From an uncultured Lentisphaeria bacterium (GTDB lineage: Bacteria > Verrucomicrobiota > Lentisphaeria > Victivallales > Victivallaceae), in NCBI GenBank assembly GCA_903821255.1, contig CAIJKT010000157.1:1-5110 (forward strand): a stretch of 5,110 nucleotides of DNA, read 5' to 3'. Shown here in pieces: positions 1-5,110 of the stretch (positions within the stretch are counted from its first letter, which is position 1; every line of letters starts with the position of its first letter). Both the position numbers and the translations under genes were made by a program. The notes beneath the pieces were generated by a model, which had not been told where the DNA came from, searched no databases, and saw only the letters and a program-made list of their open reading frames with translations.

Positions 1-1
1 G

Positions 2-516
2 ACCGCGAGGGACGGATTTGACCCCACGGATTCTGCAATCTACATCACCACAACCACATTCAATGTGTCCGTCACCAACGGCAGGGAATTGGACCGCCGG
101 ATTATTGCGGAGTGGAAAAAACGTCGTCAGGTTCCGGCGAAGGCCAGGGCACTGGAAAGAAAGAACCGGCGGCGCCGGATGCCGGAAAGCAGAAACCGGG
201 CAAAAAAGTCATGATCAAATACTTCGTGATCAGGAACGGCACCATCAGTGTGTCTTCAAGCATCCTCAAAACCAGTGCTAATTTGCCCATGCCTAAAATC
301 GAGATGCGTGACATCGGGGCCGACGATAACAAATCGGCGGGCGATGTGCTTCAGGAAATTTTTGACCATATGCTCAAAGGAATCGGCACTGCGGTTTCCG
401 GCGTGCAGGGCATCAAGCTCGACTCCGTCAATGAAGATGTCGCCAAGGCAACTGAAAACGTCGGCAAAGGCGTGAAAGACAGTTTTAAATCGCTGAAATC
501 CTCCATCGGGTTATGA
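2..516 (+). CDS. AsmA-like protein, 5'-truncated by the window edge and frameshifted
   Basis: Two frames together encode this gene. Bases 2 to about 115 read, in the second frame, a segment including GFDPTDSAIYI and FNVSVTNGREL. Bases 112-516 read, in the first frame, a Gly/Lys/Pro-rich linker, then VMIKYFVIRNGTISVSSS, the segment LPMPKIEMRDIG, and an amphipathic tail rich in Val, Gly and Lys that ends in SSIGL. This order (GF...AI.I, linker, 'KK-V-I..F-I..G-I-VS', 'LP-P-I...DIG', helical tail) is what I know from short AsmA-like proteins, which have an N-terminal membrane anchor and a periplasmic beta-rich body. The anchor would lie upstream of the window. The second frame continues as a run of Arg/Lys and stops at a TGA near 213, so it is not coding there. 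The GTG at 112 has no convincing ribosome binding site and would remove the conserved N-terminal part, so I do not accept it as the true start. The 3' end overlaps the next gene by ATGA. Family assignment is moderate; the molecular function is unknown. Confidence 0.6.
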
Positions 517-1793
517 GCAAAGTGGAAATAATGGCTCCCGCCGGTTCTTTTGAGTCGCTGGCGGCGGCTATCAAGGCCGGCGCTGATTCTATTTATTTCG
601 GCGCCGGCGAACTCAACATGCGGGCGCGGTCCTCGGCAAATTTTTCGCCGGAAGACATCTCCCGCATTGCCCGCAAATGCAAAAAATCCGGCGTCAAAAG
701 TTACCTCACCCTGAATATCGCGGTCTATGATTCGGAGATGCCGCAAATCCGGGCCATCTGCGACGCGGCGAAGAAAAGCGGCATTTCCGCAGTCATTGCT
801 TCGGATATTGCGGTAATCCAATATGCGCATTCCATCGGGCTGCCGGTGCATATTTCAGTTCAGGCGAATATCTGCAATCTGGAGGCGGTAAAATTTTTCG
901 CGCAATATGCCGAAGTCGCGGTGCTGGCGCGCGAACTCTCGCTGGCGCAGATCAGGCATATCACCGCGGGCATCGGGCGTGAAAACATCACCGGGCCGTC
1001 AGGCGAAAAAGTCCGCGTCGAAATTTTTGCCCACGGCGCGCTGTGTGTGTCAATCTCCGGCAAATGTTACATGAGCCTGGGGACGCATAATGCTTCCGCC
1101 AATCGCGGGGCGTGCGTGCAGAACTGCCGCCGCACATACCGCGTCACTGATGAGAAGACCGGCGAGGAACTGGTCATAGACAATCACAATATTATGTCCC
1201 CGAAAGACCTCTGCACGATCAAGTTTCTTGATCAGATACTGAACAGCGGGGTTTCCATCCTCAAGCTGGAGGGCAGGGGGCGCTCGCCGGATTATGTTTA
1301 CACCGTGACGAAATGCTACCGCGAAGCCGTTGACGCCTGGGCGGACAGCAGTTATACTGACGACAAAATCAAACGCTGGCTGGAGGAACTGGAATCAGTG
1401 TTCAACCGCGGCTTCTGGCACGGCGGCTATTATCTTGGGGAAAAACTCGGCGAATGGTGCGACGACGGCGGCAGCCGGGCGAAAACGGTGAAGGTGCATC
1501 TGGGCCGGGTCAATAAATATTTCAGCAAAATCGGCGTGGCCGAACTCAGCATCGAAGCCGGCGATCTGCATGCCGGACAGAAACTGCTGATTACCGGCAA
1601 AACCACCGGCGCGGTGAATTGCATTGCGGACGCGATCAGGCTTGACGGCAAAAGTGTCGATTTCGCTCCCAAGGGCAGTATTGTGTCGGTTGCCGTGCCG
1701 GAGAAAGTCCGGATGAATGACCTGATTTATCTGCTGGTCGAGCGCGTATTCGGTCAGGAAGTTGATGCCGCTGAAGATTTGACAGATGAATAA
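513..1793 (+). CDS. Peptidase U32-family protein, TrhP/RlhA-like RNA hydroxylation factor
   Basis: This is a 426-residue protein with the U32 signature at residues 170-188 (EIFAHGALCVSISGKCYMS). It is followed by GACVQNCRRTY, giving four cysteines at 178, 185, 201 and 205 in the spacing expected of the family. Residues 1-160 fit a TIM-barrel-like N-terminal domain that opens MAPAGSFESL and AGADSIYFG. SPKDLC (229-234) and ILKLEGRGRSPDYV (249-262) are further family blocks. Residues from about 325 to 410 form the small beta-rich U32 C-terminal domain. In E. coli the best-studied members are TrhP (453 residues), needed for 5-hydroxyuridine in tRNA, and RlhA (653 residues), needed for 5-hydroxycytidine in 23S rRNA. 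The length here is closer to TrhP. The old 'collagenase/peptidase' label is poorly supported for most members. The start ATG overlaps the preceding stop as ATGA, with no strong Shine-Dalgarno, so translation is probably coupled. TrhP versus another U32 subfamily is undecided, so no symbol is given. Confidence 0.9.
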   Translation: MSKVEIMAPAGSFESLAAAIKAGADSIYFGAGELNMRARSSANFSPEDISRIARKCKKSGVKSYLTLNIAVYDSEMPQIRAICDAAKKSGISAVIASDIAVIQYAHSIGLPVHISVQANICNLEAVKFFAQYAEVAVLARELSLAQIRHITAGIGRENITGPSGEKVRVEIFAHGALCVSISGKCYMSLGTHNASANRGACVQNCRRTYRVTDEKTGEELVIDNHNIMSPKDLCTIKFLDQILNSGVSILKLEGRGRSPDYVYTVTKCYREAVDAWADSSYTDDKIKRWLEELESVFNRGFWHGGYYLGEKLGEWCDDGGSRAKTVKVHLGRVNKYFSKIGVAELSIEAGDLHAGQKLLITGKTTGAVNCIADAIRLDGKSVDFAPKGSIVSVAVPEKVRMNDLIYLLVERVFGQEVDAAEDLTDE

Positions 1794-1801
1794 TTTTGCA
1801 T

Positions 1802-1805
1802 GGAG
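1802..1805 (+). promoter_or_regulatory. Ribosome binding site of the alpha/beta hydrolase
   Basis: GGAG lies nine bases before the ATG at 1815, in the 21-base gap after the U32 gene. It supports this start and indicates independent initiation within what is probably one transcript. Confidence 0.7.
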
Positions 1806-1814
1806 TTGATATAG

Positions 1815-2576
1815 ATGAACGATTTTTTCAAAGAAATTGAAGTTGTTTCCACTATTGATAAATCCCCCGGGAAAAATCTCCTGTTTTATCCTGAAAATAA
1901 AACAGATGTTCCCCTGGTAGTGGGGCTGCATACCTGGAGTTTTAACCGTTTTAATCAGCAGGATAATCTGCTGCCGTTCTGCCGGGAACGCGGCTGGGCA
2001 TTGCTGCTGCCGGAATTCCGCGGCCCGAATCTGAATTCAAACCCGCGGGCTGATCAAGCCTGTGCCTCGACGCCTGCGCGCCAGGATGTGATTGACGCCG
2101 TCAATCATCTCGCCCGGATCGACCGCAAAAATATTTTTCTATTCGGCGGCAGCGGCGGCGGCCACATGGCATTGATGATGGCGGCTTATGCACCGCAATT
2201 GTGGCGTGCGGTCAGTTCCTGGTGCCCGATTACCGATCTGGCCGCATGGCACGGGGAAAATAAAGGCTACGCGCCGCATATTGAAGCCTGTTGCGGCGGA
2301 ACTCCGGACGCGGCGGAACGTGAATACCGGGAACGGTCCCCGGCCAGTCATCTGGCCAGTTTGATGCAGGCGAATCTCTCGATTCATCACGGACGCTTCG
2401 ATAATTCGGTGCCGTACACGCATACTTTAAATCTGGCAATGCTGCTGGAGTCGATGCGGCATCCGAGACTTTTCTTTGAGATCTTTGACGGAGGGCACGA
2501 GCTTAAGCCGGATATTGCTTTCAACTGGTTTGACAAGCTGTATAATGCTTCCGCCGGGACCAGGCTTACGAGCTGA
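1815..2576 (+). CDS. Alpha/beta hydrolase, prolyl-oligopeptidase (S9)/dienelactone-hydrolase-like
   Basis: This is a 253-residue cytoplasmic-type alpha/beta hydrolase with no signal peptide. The nucleophile elbow is GGSGGGH at 111-117, with Ser113 as nucleophile. HGRFDNSVPY (192-201) carries the acid, Asp196, in the HG..D..VP pattern typical of S9-like hydrolases. FDGGHEL (224-230) carries the catalytic His228. LHTW (38-41) sits where such enzymes usually have the HG oxyanion segment, so Thr40 replaces the usual Gly. The N-terminal 30 residues carry no beta-propeller, so this is a stand-alone catalytic domain, more likely an esterase or small peptidase than a full prolyl oligopeptidase. The substrate cannot be read from the sequence; acylated sugars, esters and short peptides are all possible. 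It follows the U32 gene by 21 bases. Its 3' end overlaps the convergent nuclease-like gene by 11 bases. Fold and triad are secure; the specific activity is unknown. Confidence 0.88.
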   Translation: MNDFFKEIEVVSTIDKSPGKNLLFYPENKTDVPLVVGLHTWSFNRFNQQDNLLPFCRERGWALLLPEFRGPNLNSNPRADQACASTPARQDVIDAVNHLARIDRKNIFLFGGSGGGHMALMMAAYAPQLWRAVSSWCPITDLAAWHGENKGYAPHIEACCGGTPDAAEREYRERSPASHLASLMQANLSIHHGRFDNSVPYTHTLNLAMLLESMRHPRLFFEIFDGGHELKPDIAFNWFDKLYNASAGTRLTS

Positions 2577-3495
2577 TGCTGCCGCAGAATTCCCGGAAAC
2601 GGCATCCTGCGCAATTATGTGCCGATTCCGCGAAATTTATTCCCTGAACAGTGCCGTCCGCGGATATTTTTTCCAGCATTGGCGCGGCGCTTGCGGAAAT
2701 ATCCTCTATGGCGCGGCTGATATTCAAATTCTCCAGTCCGTGCAGTTCCGTCTGTCCGGTTGCATCATTGAAAAACAGGGAAATAACTTTTTCCGGCGAG
2801 GTTTTGAATTTTTCTCCGGCGAAAATGACATTCAGCGCCGCATAAGTGTTGCGTTTCTCTTCATTCTGTCCGCCGCCGTTCAAGTTTAAAATCGAAATGC
2901 AGTCACCGTCCCGCCAGATCAAATCCGGCGCGAGCCACAGTTGCAGCCTGCCGATGGCGAAAGATGCGGGAACCGGAATTATTTTCCAGTCCAGATTATC
3001 TACTTCATACAGTATTCCAGGAAGATTTGAAGCGGAAAAACTTTTAAAACGCGATTCCAGCGCAGTCCACAGGCCGGCAAAATATTTGTCCGCGGAAATT
3101 TCATTGTAATAAAGCTCCAGCAGATTCAGTTTCCCGGGATCGCTCTGCCATTCCCTGGCTTCGACGATTCTTCTGCCAAGATGAAATTCCCGGATGAGGC
3201 GGCGCGAAAACTCTCCGACCATCTCCTCCGTATTTTTTGCTCTGCCGGCCCCGGTCAGTGTCTCCCTGAGCGACTTCGAGAAAATATTATCCAGCCAGAG
3301 CCTGCCGGGAATAAGTTTTTTCAGCAGATAAAGTTTTTTAATATCCGGATCGGAATAACCGTCGAAGCCGCCGGATGCTCCGTAATAGTGATAGAAGCAG
3401 GCGCGTTCGCAGAATGTGAAAAGTTCGCGTCTGGCGACCGACCAGAAAAAAATATCTGCTCTCATTGTTTTATAATCAAATAACTTATCGGTCAA
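2566..3495 (-). CDS. RecB/Cas4-like PD-(D/E)XK superfamily protein with degenerate active site
   Basis: This is a 309-residue protein. Near the N-terminus, FWSVARRELFTFCERACFYH and the following YYG match the opening 'S.SR...F..C.R.YYY.YYG' of RecB-family nucleases that resemble Cas4/AddB. The C-terminus has CAGCRFREFC. Cys29 with Cys295, Cys298 and Cys304 (C-X2-C-X5-C) would hold a 4Fe-4S cluster; Cys33 is an extra cysteine. The nuclease core is recognisable around APDLIWRDGDCISILNLNGG (189-208) and FAGEKF (225-230). However, the usual D-x-K is N204-L-N206. The core Asp191 is present. Active relatives cut or resect DNA; this one may bind DNA or a partner without cutting. The start is TTG at 3495 because a strong GGAGG lies just upstream. 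An ATG at codon 11 (3465) fits the family's usual N-terminus length but has no ribosome binding site. The gene is convergent with the hydrolase and downstream of the secreted glycosidase-like gene. Confidence 0.75.
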   Translation of the reverse strand: MTDKLFDYKTMRADIFFWSVARRELFTFCERACFYHYYGASGGFDGYSDPDIKKLYLLKKLIPGRLWLDNIFSKSLRETLTGAGRAKNTEEMVGEFSRRLIREFHLGRRIVEAREWQSDPGKLNLLELYYNEISADKYFAGLWTALESRFKSFSASNLPGILYEVDNLDWKIIPVPASFAIGRLQLWLAPDLIWRDGDCISILNLNGGGQNEEKRNTYAALNVIFAGEKFKTSPEKVISLFFNDATGQTELHGLENLNISRAIEDISASAAPMLEKISADGTVQGINFAESAHNCAGCRFREFCGSISS

Positions 3496-3500
3496 TCTGA

Positions 3501-3505
3501 CCTCC
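3501..3505 (-). promoter_or_regulatory. Strong Shine-Dalgarno that selects a TTG start
   Basis: On the minus strand GGAGG stands five bases before TTG at 3495. The next in-frame ATG, at 3465, is preceded by AT-rich sequence with no purine block. This site is the reason for choosing the TTG start. Confidence 0.6.
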
Positions 3506-3554
3506 GCAGTTGAACACTTGATTCTTCTGTTAAAGAAAATCCTTTTCTCCGGCC

Positions 3555-3560
3555 TGTCAA
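3555..3560 (-). promoter_or_regulatory. Possible -35 element upstream of the nuclease-like gene
   Basis: A perfect TTGACA hexamer lies in the 98-base gap between the two minus-strand genes, about 60 bases before the TTG start. No good -10 follows: at 17-20 bases there is only TTCTTTAAC. It may be a promoter for the nuclease-like gene or chance. The gap itself holds no clear hairpin terminator for the upstream gene. Confidence 0.25.
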
Positions 3561-3593
3561 CGCTTCTTCACCTTTTCTGACTGAACATTTGGG

Positions 3594-4670
3594 CTATTTA
3601 AAATATTTCTTGAAGACGGCAGATATTTCCTGGTTATTAATGACATCTTTAGCGCCGCAGACTTGAATTTCACGGCAACCGTTTTCAATTATCGTCTTGA
3701 TTTCCATGTCCCCCCGGCTTGCATCTTTGACCGGGAATTGGCCTGGACGGTCATAATATCCGATCATGGCAACCCCTTTCTGGCGCTGATGATACTTTTG
3801 AGCTTTTCCTGAAATGATTCCGCTGTATTCAGCAATTTTTTCCTTTGGCCAGAGAGTATACCATGCGGCGGTCTGACCGCAATAATCAATATCCAGTCGG
3901 TTCCCGTACAAAGGCTCTGGAACAAGAACCGGCCAGATATGGATACTCGTTTTGATGTCTGCCTGCCTGGAACGCGCATAATCAGCAAGGTAATTTATGT
4001 AATCAACCAATGTATCACGGAAAAAAGTAACTTCCGCCTCGTTTTTTGCCATTTCCGGATGTTTATTGACGTATTCCGCCAACAGTCCCTGGCAATGCCC
4101 GCAATGACAGCGACGATAATTTTGATAACCAAAACCGTCGAATGCTATCCCTTCAATTCCAGGCACGGTCAAAATGTCGTCAATTAATGGTTTAAAAAGT
4201 TCGCGGGCTTCCAAATCGTTAAAGCAGATGATCCTGGTTAACAAAACTTCATTTGCCATCTTTGGTTCCCCGCCAAACTGATAGGGGATAATGTATTGAT
4301 TTTTTCCGGCCATAATAAATTTGGCGGCGGCGTCTTCGTCTCCGGTCATAACTTGCCATGGAACAGGACGATCGGGGTAGCGTTTATTCCATAGATTTGC
4401 CATGCCGCTCATTGGAGCGAGACAGGAGAATATTTTAATTTTATGCCGCTTTCCTGCTTCGACTGCTTTTCTAAGAAAAAACGGATTGGTCGACCACGTG
4501 ATCAACGCATCGAAACCAACTGCTCCGGCGTCAGCAATAAATTTGTCAGGATCCTTCTCGTCAATCCCCCAGCCGGTCAGGGTGACGTTTTTGTTGTTAC
4601 CGGCAAAACCGTTTGGCATTGCCGAGAAAACGACAATTATCAAAAGCCATAGGATTATCCTGCACGTCAT
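3594..4670 (-). CDS. Secreted TIM-barrel glycoside-hydrolase-like protein
   Basis: From the ATG at 4670 this is a 358-residue protein. It begins with a Sec signal peptide: one Arg near the start, a hydrophobic core IILWLLIIVVFSAM, and probable cleavage after NGFA at about residue 23. The mature part starts with VTLTGWGIDEKDPDKF and VGFDALITW, as in beta/alpha barrels that track a person-like 'virtual' substrate path. At 171-183 GIEGIAFDGFGYQ is followed by CHCGHC (188-193). This resembles the 'GI.G...D.F...C.C..C' block of uncharacterised glycoside-hydrolase-like barrels, in which an Asp on strand four (here Asp178) is near the active site and the cysteines may bind metal. I cannot assign a CAZy family or substrate. 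The longer TTG start at 4721 is rejected: it puts 17 residues before the signal peptide and lacks a Shine-Dalgarno, whereas GGAGAGGA precedes the ATG by 10 bases. The DNA is AT-richer than the neighbouring genes. Confidence 0.6.
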   Translation of the reverse strand: MTCRIILWLLIIVVFSAMPNGFAGNNKNVTLTGWGIDEKDPDKFIADAGAVGFDALITWSTNPFFLRKAVEAGKRHKIKIFSCLAPMSGMANLWNKRYPDRPVPWQVMTGDEDAAAKFIMAGKNQYIIPYQFGGEPKMANEVLLTRIICFNDLEARELFKPLIDDILTVPGIEGIAFDGFGYQNYRRCHCGHCQGLLAEYVNKHPEMAKNEAEVTFFRDTLVDYINYLADYARSRQADIKTSIHIWPVLVPEPLYGNRLDIDYCGQTAAWYTLWPKEKIAEYSGIISGKAQKYHQRQKGVAMIGYYDRPGQFPVKDASRGDMEIKTIIENGCREIQVCGAKDVINNQEISAVFKKYFK

Positions 4671-4910
4671 TTGAGTTTTTTCCTCTCCATAATTGATTAA
4701 AGCAAATGCTCCAGACAGCAATCCGGTATTTCAACGTGTCAATCAGGCCTTATTCTGTTGCTGCGTACTTTTTTCATCCATATCCGTTTGTGCCCGACTT
4801 TTTCGCGCTGTTTTTTTCAAAATACAGTTCGGTTTGCCAAAGACGGACATTCTCTGCGAATTGCTTCCTGAAAGCTATGCTCAAGTCTTCGCAACTGCGG
4901 ATGTCAGGGG
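4671..4910. other. 240-base intergenic region between purT and the secreted-protein gene
   Basis: Both flanking genes read on the minus strand. The region is AT-rich with several A/T runs and has no open frame that looks coding on either strand. A TTGACA hexamer occurs on the minus strand at 4737-4742, about 70 bases before the downstream ATG, but no matching -10 lies at normal spacing. I find no GC-rich hairpin followed by a T run after the purT stop, only a four-base GCTT/AAGC pair near 4863-4875. Confidence 0.5.
4681..4688 (-). promoter_or_regulatory. Ribosome binding site deciding the start of the secreted protein
   Basis: On the minus strand GGAGAGGA ends ten bases before the ATG at 4670. 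It supports that start over the upstream TTG at 4721. Confidence 0.55.
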
Positions 4911-5110
4911 TTACAGTTCTATTTCCAGATTGCCGTGTGCGCGTTTTACTTTGGCCATGGCGTCCTCGACGCTTTCGCCGCGGGCGAGGAGCACCGCCAT
5001 CCGGCGATGCCCGTTGACTTCGCCTTTGCCGAAAATCCGCATGGTGGTATCAGGCTCCGCCAGCACTTTTTCGAGATTTTTGAATTTAACATGCTTGGAT
5101 TTGCCTTCAA
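4911..5110 (-). CDS. purT: Formate-dependent phosphoribosylglycinamide formyltransferase (GAR transformylase 2), C-terminal part
   Basis: The last 65 codons of this gene enter from the right edge; the start is outside the window. The key block is MRIFGKGEVNGHRRMAVLLA, followed by ARGESVEDAMAKVKRAHGNL. It lines up with the C-terminus of E. coli PurT, which I recall as [20 protein letters not shown] and then ESVVDAIERAKHAAG. PurT is an ATP-grasp enzyme that uses formate and ATP to formylate glycinamide ribonucleotide in step three of de novo purine synthesis, replacing folate-dependent PurN. Its paralogue PurK has a similar fold but not this RIFGK...G.RRM.V tail. The stop TAA is at 4913-4911. 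Codon use is GC-rich like the genes at the left of the window, unlike the next gene downstream. No terminator is evident after the stop. Confidence 0.88.
   Translation of the reverse strand, partial: EGKSKHVKFKNLEKVLAEPDTTMRIFGKGEVNGHRRMAVLLARGESVEDAMAKVKRAHGNLEIEL

Noticed and set aside
115..121. Programmed -1 frameshift site (GAAAAAA) in the AsmA-like gene
   Set aside because: The frame change is at an A run, but the heptamer does not allow good re-pairing in the P site. No clear downstream hairpin is evident, and programmed frameshifting is not known to me in this family. A mutation or sequence error is likelier.
102..332. Minus-strand open frame opposite the AsmA-like gene
   Set aside because: It is a low-complexity antisense shadow with no recognisable motif, and the plus-strand frame carries the conserved family blocks.
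351..851. 166-codon minus-strand open frame across the AsmA/U32 junction
   Set aside because: It is antisense to two recognisable coding regions and rich in His/Arg as expected of a reverse-frame artefact. It has no domain I recognise.
1395..1931. 178-codon minus-strand open frame over the end of the U32 gene and the start of the hydrolase
   Set aside because: It spans the end of one gene and the beginning of another that are both well supported on the plus strand. Its composition is that of a shadow frame.
2476..2889. 137-codon plus-strand open frame over the hydrolase end and the nuclease-like gene
   Set aside because: The minus strand here has the C-X2-C-X5-C tail and the nuclease core, and the plus-strand translation shows no family motif.
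2566..3495. CRISPR-associated Cas4 or part of a defence locus
   Set aside because: There is no cas1/cas2, repeat array, helicase or other defence gene in the window, and the nuclease active site looks degenerate.
3525..3550. Hairpin GAAAA-GGA-TTTTC (minus strand) as a terminator
   Set aside because: The stem is only five A/T-rich pairs with a three-base loop and no following T run, so it is too weak to call.
4737..4742. TTGACA as a promoter for the secreted-protein gene
   Set aside because: At 15-18 bases spacing the sequence reads TTGCTGTCT, with no resemblance to TATAAT. I mention it only in the intergenic entry.
4706..5017. 103-codon plus-strand open frame
   Set aside because: Its right half is antisense to the clear purT C-terminus, and its end is an Arg/Pro-rich string typical of a reverse frame of GC-rich coding DNA.

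Overview
The window looks like an ordinary chromosomal segment of a moderately GC-rich bacterium. The small AsmA-like protein, the TIM-barrel glycosidase-like secreted protein and the general gene mix remind me of the PVC superphylum (Lentisphaerota/Planctomycetota-type genomes). That placement is an inference from family resemblance, not from a marker gene.

Plus-strand half (about 1-2576): the fragment of an AsmA-like membrane-associated protein, whose reading frame changes near base 115. It overlaps by 4 bases (ATGA) a U32-family protein of the TrhP/RlhA tRNA/rRNA-hydroxylation type. After 21 bases comes an alpha/beta hydrolase with a complete Ser-Asp-His triad. These three genes probably form one transcription unit.

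Minus-strand half (2566-5110): reading in the direction of transcription, first the C-terminal end of purT (formate-dependent GAR transformylase, entering from the right edge), then a 240-base gap. Next is a secreted glycoside-hydrolase-like protein in noticeably AT-richer DNA. After a 98-base gap comes a RecB/Cas4-type PD-(D/E)XK protein that keeps its four iron-sulfur cysteines but appears to have lost its catalytic residues. That last gene runs tail-to-tail into the hydrolase, with an 11-base overlap of the two coding ends.

I see no CRISPR array, tRNA, rRNA, insertion sequence or convincing intrinsic terminator. The two observations most worth following are the apparently dead nuclease (2566-3495) and the broken AsmA-like gene (2-516). 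I do not see a coherent multi-gene defence or mobile system here.
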